A stretch of 24,442 nucleotides of DNA from a virus: the IMG/VR virus record IMGVR_UViG_3300010296_000081, positions 1 through 24,442 of that record. One strand, 5' to 3'. This document shows, piece after piece, positions 1 to 8,900 of this stretch. The notes beneath the pieces are model-generated. The model was not told the DNA's origin, made no database searches, and saw only the letters and a list, made by a program, of their open reading frames with translations. The position numbers and the translations under genes were made by a program. How positions within the stretch are numbered: the stretch's first letter is position 1; every line of letters starts with the position of its first letter.

Positions 1-603
1 ATCGAGGATGGGTTTACCACTCAGGAATAGATCTCCTATGAAATCCTTACGCCCCGTAATCTGTTGGTCTCCAGAGGTATAGACACCACTTCTTACATAA
101 AGTGCTGTACCAGAAAGGCTACCTGTAATGGGTTCAAGAAACTCTTTGGGTCCCGTTATTGTTTGCTCGCCCGTTAAGTATACTACATCTTTGGGTTGGT
201 AATCAAGGATTGGCTTGCCACTTAGGAATAGATCTCCTACGAAATCCTTGCGACCTGTAATTTCTTGATCACCTTTTGTATAAACACCAAACTCAACGTA
301 TTTTGCCGTTCCAGTTAAATCTCCAGTAATTGCTTGAGAAAAAAGTTTAGGACCCGTTATAGTTTGTTCTCCAGTAGTAAATACTATATTTGATGGTATA
401 TAATTTACAAAATTTTTACCACTAATAAATAAATCACCTACAAAATCTTTCCTTCCATCTATCTCTTGATTGCCCGTTATATAAACTCCATGTTCAACAT
501 ATTTTGCTGTACCAGTCAGATTTCCAGTTATTGCTTTTGCAAATACTTTTGGACCAACGATAGTTTGTTCTCCATGAACCCAAACTACTCTAGGTCTCAA
601 ATA
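1..603 (-). repeat. Three tandem 201-bp coding repeats (67 residues each)
   Basis: Near-identical phase is seen at 1, 202 and 403, for example 'atcgaggatgggtttaccac' at 1 against 'atcaaggattggcttgccac' at 202. The period is exactly 201 bp. The copies differ largely at third codon positions while the protein motifs are kept, so the array is old and held by selection rather than freshly duplicated. It continues off the left edge. Copy boundaries are arbitrary. Confidence 0.85.
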
Positions 604-765
604 ATCTAGAACCCTATCTTTTGCCTCCTCAGCTATGGTTTCCTCAACTACCTCCCACCTTACTTTGTAGTTGTTAATATCTTCTCTAGCTAAAAGAAAA
701 TAATCATTATCCAAGGGTACTCCTGGAATATTTTCTAAATCAGATATTTTCCTATTCTCAGCCAT
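1..765 (-). CDS. Tail fibre protein with 67-residue tandem repeats (partial, C-terminus off the left edge)
   Basis: Open frame from ATG at 765 to the window edge; 255 residues are present and there is no stop. The N-terminus (about residues 5-40, 'KISDLENIPGVPLDNDYFLL') resembles the short N-terminal segment (IxDLxx...GxxLxxxDxxxV) common in phage tail fibres, which is thought to dock them on the virion. From about residue 55 the protein consists of three copies of a 67-residue repeat with the signatures GEQTITGPK.F, AITG.LTGTAKYVE, GDQEITGRKDFVGDLF and SGK. Such T-G-x-Q-T-I-x-G-x-K repeats are typical of trimeric beta-rich fibre shafts. The start abuts a partial copy of the window's recurrent AT-rich motif. 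The gene probably continues with more repeats and a receptor-binding tip. The fibre role is inferred; the repeats are seen directly. Confidence 0.8.
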   Translation of the reverse strand, partial: MAENRKISDLENIPGVPLDNDYFLLAREDINNYKVRWEVVEETIAEEAKDRVLDYLRPRVVWVHGEQTIVGPKVFAKAITGNLTGTAKYVEHGVYITGNQEIDGRKDFVGDLFISGKNFVNYIPSNIVFTTGEQTITGPKLFSQAITGDLTGTAKYVEFGVYTKGDQEITGRKDFVGDLFLSGKPILDYQPKDVVYLTGEQTITGPKEFLEPITGSLSGTALYVRSGVYTSGDQQITGRKDFIGDLFLSGKPILD

Positions 766-768
766 ATA

Positions 769-782
769 AATATATTACACAA
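769..782 (-). promoter_or_regulatory. Degenerate copy of the recurrent TTGTGTA motif before the tail fibre gene
   Basis: On the minus strand this reads TTGTGTAATATATT and matches 10 of 14 positions of the exact motif found at 2018, 2057 and 21061. It ends 3 bases before the ATG at 765. A TATAAT hexamer lies immediately upstream on the same strand, at about 782-787. It is too close to the start codon to serve as a conventional -10 element unless the transcript is leaderless, so the TATAAT may be the true -10. Confidence 0.35.
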
Positions 783-794
783 TTATAAGACATT

Positions 795-2009
795 TTAGAG
801 AGATGAATTTAATTCTCTTAACGCGGAAAGCATATCCAGAGCTTCTTCAAACAGAAATTTAGGCTGGAATCCTCCAATACTTTCATCAAAATTCTCTAAA
901 ATTAAATTCTGCAATGTAAATTCACCACCATCTGAAGTTGGTGGGTCCTGATTTTCAGTCTCTCCTCCTAAATAAACATCAGCTTTTGTTACATGTTGAC
1001 TTATCCATACCCCATATTTACTAGTTATATCTAAATCAAAGGCAAGTTCAGCTTTCAAGTATTCCCCCCTTGAGGTTGATTGAGAATATGATTGTGACGC
1101 TAATTTCATACCTTTAAAAAGCATTCCAGATTTATCATCTGGACCTTCTGAACAATGAGCTTTCCTACCTGCAATTAGTATACTATGAGTTTTTTCTTCA
1201 CAAAGCATATTACTTAATGAACCTGCCAATAATTTATTAACAAATGCAGACATTACGACCCTTGATTTAACAGGAAATGATATTGCTTGCTTGTGATGCA
1301 ATTGTCCGAAATCATATATTGTTTTATAAGGTATTCTAGCGGAAAAATTAAAATCCATGATTCTGTTGCTCATTTCCCACCCTCCAGCATCAATACTTAT
1401 GTCGTAATTTTTGTCTGGATTTAATTCAAAAGTTAATCTATCTGTAAATTGCAAATCTTCTATATCGTAATCAATGTATTCATAATTTTCTATAGCTCTG
1501 AATTTTTTGAATGAAACATCATCAGCTTCAAAGCTAACACTTATTTCCATTAATCCAGGTCCAGCTACATTTATTTCATAACTTGTTAAATAACAATTAA
1601 TAAAGCAGCAGGCTGATAAATTTTGAGGATCTTCATCTCGTATATCATGACCACTTTCCGCAGACAGGAAAAATAGGTCAAAAGATTCTAACCCTGTAAA
1701 CAATGGAGTTTTATTCAATAAAGCCTGCTCATGAGTAACTGGCATTCTAAATAATTTTTCATTGTCTAAATCTGATAAATAGTATGTAAATGCTAAAGTT
1801 GGTCTTTGTCTATTTATTATTCTTTTATCGACGCTATCAAATCCTATTGACCTAGTCTCATCCCTTTGAATATTAAAAGAAAATCTAAAATCTCTAACTA
1901 AAGCAATGGACTGCATTTGCCTATCCACGGTTCTCGATTGTGCATACAATCTGGCCGCATTATATCTCACTATTGGGCCTCTACTTGGATATCTTACGCT
2001 ATTTTCCAT
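795..2009 (-). CDS. Putative virion protein resembling the tail-tube-like protein of this window
   Basis: 404 residues, ATG start at 2009, only 29 bases upstream of the tail fibre gene. No family is recognised with certainty. Two segments (about 33-165 and 190-330) look alike and both follow the layout of the 266-residue tube-like protein at 23345-24145: a beta-strand start (RFSFNI; YDISID), a long acidic/polar loop region, then a strand pair ending in 'LTSYEINVAGPGLMEISVSF' in the first half and 'MKLASQSYSQ...YLKAELAFDLD' in the second. This suggests a duplicated tube fold, perhaps a ring or collar that attaches the neighbouring fibre. The C-terminal tail (about 345-404) is acidic, with a predicted helical end. 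No signal peptide or membrane segment is visible. The tail role is inferred from context and weak internal resemblance only. Confidence 0.6.
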   Translation of the reverse strand: MENSVRYPSRGPIVRYNAARLYAQSRTVDRQMQSIALVRDFRFSFNIQRDETRSIGFDSVDKRIINRQRPTLAFTYYLSDLDNEKLFRMPVTHEQALLNKTPLFTGLESFDLFFLSAESGHDIRDEDPQNLSACCFINCYLTSYEINVAGPGLMEISVSFEADDVSFKKFRAIENYEYIDYDIEDLQFTDRLTFELNPDKNYDISIDAGGWEMSNRIMDFNFSARIPYKTIYDFGQLHHKQAISFPVKSRVVMSAFVNKLLAGSLSNMLCEEKTHSILIAGRKAHCSEGPDDKSGMLFKGMKLASQSYSQSTSRGEYLKAELAFDLDITSKYGVWISQHVTKADVYLGGETENQDPPTSDGGEFTLQNLILENFDESIGGFQPKFLFEEALDMLSALRELNSSL

Positions 2010-2017
2010 CTTTGTTA

Positions 2018-2031
2018 TATAATATACACAA
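2018..2031 (-). promoter_or_regulatory. Exact recurrent motif TTGTGTATATTATA, upstream of the 404-residue gene
   Basis: Exact copy on the minus strand, ending 8 bases before the ATG at 2009. Together with the plus-strand copy at 2057-2070 it forms an inverted repeat with a 25-base spacer in the only divergent intergenic region of the window. A divergent promoter pair is the simplest reading; a shared regulator-binding site is the alternative. Confidence 0.55.
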
Positions 2032-2056
2032 TATTTAACTAGAAAAAAATAGTATT

Positions 2057-2070
2057 TTGTGTATATTATA
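2057..2070 (+). promoter_or_regulatory. Exact recurrent motif TTGTGTATATTATA, upstream of the plus-strand pair
   Basis: Exact copy on the plus strand; its last base is next to the ATG at 2071 and 6 bases before the ATG at 2077. If its TATTATA is a -10 element, transcription would start at about 2077, giving a leaderless or nearly leaderless message starting with the second ATG. No Shine-Dalgarno sequence is present. Confidence 0.55.
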
Positions 2071-4308
2071 ATGAATATGGCAGAAAATTCTCAAAATCCA
2101 ATTCCTAGAGTGGTAAAAGGGCACATTGCTGGTAAAATTAGCATTAAAGGAGGAGTCTGGGAAGTGGGTTCTCTAGGTTGGACTGGACCTCAAGACCCCG
2201 TAAGATATCGAGATTTAGTAAACAATCCGTACAAGTATGTAAGAGATGTTTCTAAATATTTTGGAATTGAAGTCGATTTAAATAGATTTACGCCTAATGA
2301 TCATGGAATGTCTATTAATCGAGACTTCGTAAAAGACCCTTTTGCTTCTAGCTCTAATAGCGAATTATCAAGTAAGGAATTCCCCCTTATGAGCTATGAA
2401 GACACGAAAAAAAGATTAGAAGTTATACCTGAACCTACATACCCTTGGCCAGACGACCCAGATTATGAAGTTGATGCGGAAGATTATGAACATTGGTTTG
2501 CTACGTATGGTCAAGTTAGACCTTGGTTTAGTGGTAATATGAACTTTAAAGACTATGCGCCTTTAAGAGAATGTCACTATAGAATTGGGTACAAGCATAA
2601 AGATGGTAACAGACTAAGTCGAAAACTTAAATATTTTTTAACCTGTGAAGAATTACAATATGTAATTGATAAAGACTTAATTAGTGGGGTTTCTGGATAT
2701 GATGTATCCACAATGGGAAATCTTGAGTTGGCTCAATTTGGTCCGTATATGTTTCAAGCTAGGTTAACAGGAGATAGGTCTGATAATTATTTATATGTTA
2801 CTGGTGATATGCATTCTGATCCAGCTGTTATTACTGGTTCCATTACGGGTTACCATGGAAGTGACGACACCAATGCTGTTTATAATCTTAGATTTAATAC
2901 AACTGGTCAAATACCTTATCAGTTTTGGGCTTATGGCATGGATTTATTTCCTGGAACAGATTATAAAATTATTTTTGAAAGTAGTTCTTATTGCATTCAG
3001 GATGGCTCAAATAAAGGTCCTGCGGGACATATGTATCAAATGGTACGTGATGTTCCTGCTGATGAAAATTGGTTTCATAGAGGTGTTTTTTCTTCTGGAA
3101 CTCCAGGTGTAATAACTCAGCCTACTAGAATTCAGATTCAAGAACAGTATGATGGTCTTGAATATTATTTCAATAAATCTGTTGATGCAAATAATACAGA
3201 AGAAGTCGTTTATATTACTGGAGCCAAACCAAAAAAAGTTAATGAAGTTGTATTTTCATCTATTATGAGTATGGATCACTCTTATCCACTACATACATTT
3301 TATGCAAGCGGGAATCAAGGGGATCTAGATGAAAATGGTGTAGATAATTCTTTTTCCGAAGAAAATTATTGGTATGTTGGTGCTCCTAGTGGATATTTAG
3401 GTAATAGATTTCAGCAATACAGAAATGTCAATATACTCGATAATGATACTATTATCGGAATGAGAATTCCCAATCAAAACTATTTAATTAACCAACGTGC
3501 TTTAAGAGAAATAAAAATTTCTGGATGTAAAAATTTTACTGACCTTGTTCTTCCTCAAGCATTAACTAGTGACATAGAACAATTAAAGATAGTTAATTGT
3601 GGATTAAATGTATGGAATGGAGTTCATAGATATCATGATGATTTTGATAAAACAACTTTTCCATATGGATTACAGAGGGAAGTTCCAAGCGGATTGAGAA
3701 GCCCTTTCTATTTTGGTGAAGATTTAGATTCCAAAAGCGAATATTTCTTCAATAGAGGCTTGCTTCCTGTTCCTATAGCTAGTAATCAATTTGTTCACTG
3801 TAATCTTTCTGGAAATGCTTTAAATCAAACAGGATGCTGGCATTTTATACAGGCCTGCATTTTATCAAATTCGACTTATGGATATTTAAATTTAGCTGGC
3901 CAAAAATATTATAATGGTCCAGAAGATGCAGTTTTTTACTCCATGAGGCCTGATATGTATGAAGGTCAAGTAGAATATGATGTAGAAATACCAGATATTA
4001 ATAATGCATGTGTTTCTGGAATAGCAACTTTAATGGATAGACAGTGGCATGTAGTTGTTGATACTCATAGAAAGCCGCATGTTCATTATACCCCACATCT
4101 TACCGACTATGATGGACCTTATGGAAATCAAATCGACGGTTACCCAGAAGGTTACTTGGGAACCGACGACTCTGATTTTTATACAGATGAAACTGTCTGG
4201 ACTGAATTCGTTGATGCTGATGAATCAGGAGAAGGAGATGAATGGATAACTGATCCATGGGGTTATTTCACACCAGGAAGAACTTACCCAGTAGACGAGG
4301 ATTATTAA
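2071..4308 (+). CDS. Putative virion/adhesion protein with LRR-like segments
   Basis: 745 residues from ATG at 2071. An in-frame GTG at 2059 would extend it but lies inside the motif; ATG at 2077 (MAEN..., as in the tail fibre gene) is an equally good start. No family is recognised. The middle holds beta-rich Thr/Gly segments (about 225-290). Residues about 475-625 contain LRR-like lines such as 'LREIKISGCKNFTDLVL', 'IEQLKIVNCGLN' and 'HCNLSGNALN', spaced irregularly. The C-terminal 50 residues are strongly acidic and Tyr/Trp-rich. No signal peptide or membrane segment is visible. It heads a two-gene plus-strand unit, with the next ATG 2 bases after its stop. The setting inside tail genes suggests a fibre-associated or decoration protein; this is inference. 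Confidence 0.6.
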   Translation: MNMAENSQNPIPRVVKGHIAGKISIKGGVWEVGSLGWTGPQDPVRYRDLVNNPYKYVRDVSKYFGIEVDLNRFTPNDHGMSINRDFVKDPFASSSNSELSSKEFPLMSYEDTKKRLEVIPEPTYPWPDDPDYEVDAEDYEHWFATYGQVRPWFSGNMNFKDYAPLRECHYRIGYKHKDGNRLSRKLKYFLTCEELQYVIDKDLISGVSGYDVSTMGNLELAQFGPYMFQARLTGDRSDNYLYVTGDMHSDPAVITGSITGYHGSDDTNAVYNLRFNTTGQIPYQFWAYGMDLFPGTDYKIIFESSSYCIQDGSNKGPAGHMYQMVRDVPADENWFHRGVFSSGTPGVITQPTRIQIQEQYDGLEYYFNKSVDANNTEEVVYITGAKPKKVNEVVFSSIMSMDHSYPLHTFYASGNQGDLDENGVDNSFSEENYWYVGAPSGYLGNRFQQYRNVNILDNDTIIGMRIPNQNYLINQRALREIKISGCKNFTDLVLPQALTSDIEQLKIVNCGLNVWNGVHRYHDDFDKTTFPYGLQREVPSGLRSPFYFGEDLDSKSEYFFNRGLLPVPIASNQFVHCNLSGNALNQTGCWHFIQACILSNSTYGYLNLAGQKYYNGPEDAVFYSMRPDMYEGQVEYDVEIPDINNACVSGIATLMDRQWHVVVDTHRKPHVHYTPHLTDYDGPYGNQIDGYPEGYLGTDDSDFYTDETVWTEFVDADESGEGDEWITDPWGYFTPGRTYPVDEDY

Positions 4309-4310
4309 TT

Positions 4311-5984
4311 ATGGCATTTATAACTGTTGATCATAGTGTTTGGAGAACTCCAAGGTCTGACGAAGAAGGAATTGAGGGGAATAATGCAATAGTAGCACCT
4401 AGAGCTACATGGGTGTATGATGAAACTGATATGGAATTAGTCAAAGAATTCCCAGAATTTTATTCTTTACCCGAAGTTACTAATTACAATTGGAATATAG
4501 AAACATGGAAAAGCAACTTTAAAAGAGCGAAGTTTGAAGAAACTTTTGTTGAGTTTGAATTTCTAAAAAACACAGGAGATTCTCCGATTTTAAAAGTAAA
4601 AAATATTCAACCTGGTGAGGTTGTTACTTTGATGCTTACTGTAATAGTTAGTACCGATACTGGTGAAGGTGATATCAGTTTTAGATCTCTTCAAACTATA
4701 ATAAGGGGTAATCCTATAAATACTACTTTTGATGTAGTTACTGAAGAAAACGGAAGCCCCAAAACAGTAACTGTTTTTGATCAACCTATAGAAACTGCAA
4801 TATATAATGCAAACAAAGGTAAAATGGCAACATTTCCAGATTATGGAACAAGAGTAAGGAGGGCATTTAATGAAAAACCTACTATTAACGACTGGGTAAG
4901 TCAGCATTCTGCTAGGATAGCAAACAATGTAGATTTTTCATCCATAAGCGATACTCAAAATGTTGCAGAAATAGAAGAGGCCACAATAGACAAAACTGGA
5001 AAAACTAATTTTGTCAATAGGAGAATTCAAACTAGAGTCAGTGTTGGATTTACTGTTTTTGAGCAAAATATGTATGCTCATGGAAGATCTATAGATATCA
5101 ATTCAATTAATACTTTATTAGACTCAAATCCTTTGAGTAGAGTCGATAAAGAAACTCCTATTTTAAAACCAAATAGAAGTCATTATGCTGAAGCTATTTT
5201 AAATCGATTAATTCAACCAATTGGATACAATAGATTTATTATGCCGCTAATGATGTCAGCTCTTACGGGACCAGACAGCGGAAATGTAAATATATTTTTC
5301 CCTGGAAGATCTAATCACTCAATAAGTGTTGATAAAACGAGAATGAGATGTACGAAGGGACAAGCTACTGTATGGCACCCAACAGAAGGGGGCGAATATG
5401 AAGATGGTGATCCTTGTGGAGACCACCCTCAACAAACTCCTGTTCCATCAAAATGTACATCTGCTGGACAAGAATGTTGTGACTCAAAAGACATGACTGG
5501 TAATGACTTTTGTGGCTACATGATGGTTGCAGATTGTAATGGGCCAGCAGGCTGCGGTTGTAGTGTTCCTCCACCTAGTCCTCCTCCCCCTGTTCCTCCT
5601 CCTACTCCACCGCCTAATGTTCCACCACCTAATGTTCCACCACCTGCTCCGCCACCGCCTAATCCTCCACCAAATCCGCCTCCCCCTCCATGTCAGCCTT
5701 GGGCGAAAACTTGCAGTCGGTACAGTAAACATATTCCAGGACCTAATGGACTTGGTGGAACAAGTTCGTGGTATTGTAGGAATGCCTGTGGAACGAATTC
5801 GCCTGCTGCAGAAGAATATGTAATGAAAGAAGCAGGTAAAGAATGTGTAGCCCATAATCACCCTAATACCAATTTGGGCGCTTCATATTTTGATTGGACT
5901 TCTCCGTATTGTACTGAGTATGATGTTATATTCAAAAAGGTAGTAACAGGTCACAATTGTAGCGGGGTTGGAAGCTGTAGTTAA
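4311..5984 (+). CDS. Protein of unknown function with Cys-free N-terminal part and Cys-rich/polyproline C-terminal part
   Basis: 557 residues from ATG at 4311, 2 bases after the preceding stop; the frame is open further upstream, but that would overlap the previous gene by 54 bases. Residues 1-346 have no cysteine and look like an ordinary mixed alpha/beta virion protein. Residues 347-557 hold 17 cysteines, including CC and CGC clusters, split by a 41-residue segment (420-460) with 31 prolines in PPP/PPPP blocks separated by S, V, T, N or A. This looks like two small Cys-stabilised modules joined by a rigid polyproline II rod. Disulfides or metal binding are possible; neither is proven, and no signal peptide is visible. 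Function unknown; a virion or adhesion protein is likely from context. Its stop overlaps the stop of the convergent 1492-residue gene. Confidence 0.65.
   Translation: MAFITVDHSVWRTPRSDEEGIEGNNAIVAPRATWVYDETDMELVKEFPEFYSLPEVTNYNWNIETWKSNFKRAKFEETFVEFEFLKNTGDSPILKVKNIQPGEVVTLMLTVIVSTDTGEGDISFRSLQTIIRGNPINTTFDVVTEENGSPKTVTVFDQPIETAIYNANKGKMATFPDYGTRVRRAFNEKPTINDWVSQHSARIANNVDFSSISDTQNVAEIEEATIDKTGKTNFVNRRIQTRVSVGFTVFEQNMYAHGRSIDINSINTLLDSNPLSRVDKETPILKPNRSHYAEAILNRLIQPIGYNRFIMPLMMSALTGPDSGNVNIFFPGRSNHSISVDKTRMRCTKGQATVWHPTEGGEYEDGDPCGDHPQQTPVPSKCTSAGQECCDSKDMTGNDFCGYMMVADCNGPAGCGCSVPPPSPPPPVPPPTPPPNVPPPNVPPPAPPPPNPPPNPPPPPCQPWAKTCSRYSKHIPGPNGLGGTSSWYCRNACGTNSPAAEEYVMKEAGKECVAHNHPNTNLGASYFDWTSPYCTEYDVIFKKVVTGHNCSGVGSCS
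5981..5984. other. TTAA palindrome serving as stop codon for both convergent genes
   Basis: TAA at 5982-5984 ends the plus-strand gene and TAA at 5983-5981 ends the minus-strand gene. There is no intergenic space here, so any terminator must lie inside a coding sequence. No obvious GC-rich hairpin with a T-run was seen at the junction. Confidence 0.9.
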
Positions 5985-8900
5985 GGTATGGCACAAAGGT
6001 AAAGTTCGTAACTATCTATATCTATAGTTGTTCTTCCCATACCTAAAGTCTCATCAATTTCACTGTAGCCTCCAGCAGTTCTTTCTAACTCTCTATTGAA
6101 TGCTGTAGCAGCCTGTTGAAAAGATACTGAAAATGTAGTTCCTTTTTTTATAAACTCATTACTCTCAAAAATAGTTATAAAATGAGGTTCTGTTCCCGCT
6201 GTTTTATTTCCCCACCCCATTATATCATTATCGTATCCATAGGATGCTAATACCCATTCATTCAATAAACTTTTTTCTAATCTAGATTTTTCCGCTGGTT
6301 CTACAGCAGATCTTCTTAATGCTTTTCCAGCACTATTATCTTTCCAGAAATTTCCAAGAGTACTACCTTTATTTCCAGCATTTTCTAATGAAGTCATATT
6401 AAATGAAGCTATGTCGGTGTCGTAATTTGTTCTTTGCCCTATTTGATAATATGCAGTTAGTGCGGGAAAAGTTTTAAATGAGGAAAATGCCATCCATGGC
6501 CTGTCTAGATATGGCATCAATGGAACATTTCCGCTGGTATCGGGTATACCAAATGCATCCACCATCATACTAGCCCAATCAGCTTTGTTTTCTATATTCG
6601 TATCTAAATCTCCTATTAAGTATCTTACTGATTGATCATAACCATATCCAGGCCATATTGCTCCAGAAGCTTTATCCATTCCCCCAAATATAAAAGAATT
6701 AATTCTAAAATTAACTGAATTTCCTTGAGTGTCTTTAACGGGGGCAGCTATGCCTGGATCCATTGTAAAATTATCTAAATTACTAAACCATCCTGCAGAG
6801 CTAGCTTGAACTGTTGCATAATTTGCCATATTCACAGCGGGCGGTCTAATATGTCTATAATCTCCCTTTCCCATTGGTGTGGGAGGAATCCATCCACCAA
6901 CAGGATTATAGTTTGGTTTATTAAAGTCTTGTTGATATGGGTAAACATCATCTCCTCTTGGACCCTTCCAATATTCACTATCCCCAGGCTCTCCAAAATC
7001 AAGATTATAATTTACTGGCTCTCCATTGTTTGTAGATTTCCATGGGCCGTCATAAACTGTATGAGCACACTCCCAATAACTAACCCAACTTGCCACATCC
7101 CAGTTCACATTACCCTTGACTTTTGAAGAGACATGCCCAAATTGTCCAGCTCTATTATTCCAGTAAGAATCTTGCCAGTATGCTAGGCTGGTAAATCCAT
7201 TTCTAATGTGAAGAGATTCAGAAAGCTCATTAGAAAAAAATGGATGCCTGTCTGGTTTTCCTGTTATTCCTCCCGATGATTGATCTCCCCACCAGGAAGT
7301 ATTAAATATTTCATATAAACTTTTTTCAGTCTCAGCTGGCGTTGATATAAATAACTCAAACCAGGTTACATCATTTTGATTTCCCAATTGCCAAGCTCTA
7401 TTTAACGTATAATTATCTCCATCAAAATTTGAAAGTTTGTAATTTCCCCATGTATAATCTTCATTTGGGGAGCCCCTTGGTATTCTTAATGTAAAAGAAG
7501 AATTACTTAGTGAGTTCGGGCTTGTAGTCAAAACAATATTACCATTATTGACTGCAGAAATTTCATGCCATGTAGTACTATTCCCAAATTTTATTTGAAA
7601 ACTTGTGTCAAAATATCTTTTGCATCTATTATTATTATTAGAATACATGTTTGAAAATGTTATCACTTTTCTATTGCTTGATGTATTGGTTGCTACTATT
7701 TTACTACTTCTATCTGTATATATTTCCGAGCTAGGTTGTTCTATCCATTCTCCTATGGTATCTTTCCATGCATGCAATACATTACCATTCTTTTTAATCG
7801 TCATATTTTTTAAGTAAATAGAACCAGTATCAGTCAATTGCCTTTTACTGTAAGATGGATGTATTGCCGCATCTTTAACATCTATACTATCTTTCCACCA
7901 AACTCTCTCAATTTCATACTTCCCTTCTGAATTTTTGTATGCTCTATGAGTGTCCCCAAGAAGACCTAAATAATCTCCAAAAAACGAATCACCTTCCCAC
8001 CAAGCATGATCGCTTACCCATTTATGCTTGGCTAAAGTTTCTCCTTCATGAAAATAATCTTCTGGAAACATTGGAAGGTCATCATTGTCTGTGACTTGAA
8101 AGAAAGATGTCCAATAAATAGAATATGGATGAGCTCTTGGGTATCCATCTGTAAAATCTTGTTGATAAATATAAGGCTGTACATAACTTTCTATGTGCCT
8201 AGCTTCATGAATATCTACTACAGAGAAATTTCCTAAATGATTATTATTTTGTGTGGTAGTGCTTAATGGCTGAGGGGCAGCATGACCAATTTTTGGCATT
8301 CTTGTAAAAAACATATTATATTGTAGCCATGCAGCTCCACTTCGCTGTACCATATCATAGTTATCTACATCCCAAAATCTTTCACCAACAGCATTAGAGC
8401 TATTACTTTCTATATATTGTTCTCCAACTGCTCCAAATGGAAAAGTACCATTTATATTTGAAAAGCCATTTGTATTATTCGCATCCAATGGTCTTCCTAT
8501 TTTTAGGTATACTGGATTTGTTGAATTTTCAAATAAACCATCATAAGAGCTTCCTGCAGTTCCAGGTTGTCTGAAAAACCATTTATCTGTTAAAATTTTA
8601 TTTCCGCTATCTTTTATTGTATTAAAATTTGATGGTGCTGATGATCTATTTGAACTGAACATCCAGTGGTCTACTGTCCAATAACATCCATCCATCCAAT
8701 CATAAAATTCAGAATCTGCAATTAAATTAGTGCAAAAATTCATTTTAGCATCTGTATATCCCCACCAATTTAATCCAGTAGGGTCGTTCTCATTGCTATT
8801 GCAACTTCTTACTGTTTTTAAATAGCATCCAAGGCCTTGGTTTTGTCTTCTTGCTGTTGTGTAAATAAACTCCCATGTTGATTGTTGGTAGCCATATGCT

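Noticed and set aside
4590-4907. 105-residue minus-strand open frame inside the 557-residue gene
   Set aside because: Shadow frame without family features, fully inside a gene with consistent coding character.
5484-5861. Open frames on both strands across the polyproline region, with Arg/Trp-rich or Leu/His-rich products
   Set aside because: They are shadows of the CCN-repeat codons of the real plus-strand gene. Their composition is an artefact of the repeat and they have no start context.
8195-8209. HEARH (HExxH-type zinc protease motif) in the 1492-residue protein
   Set aside because: The position after HE-A is a charged Arg, against the usual zincin pattern, no third ligand is evident and nothing around it looks like a protease. 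A five-residue motif is expected by chance in a protein of this size.
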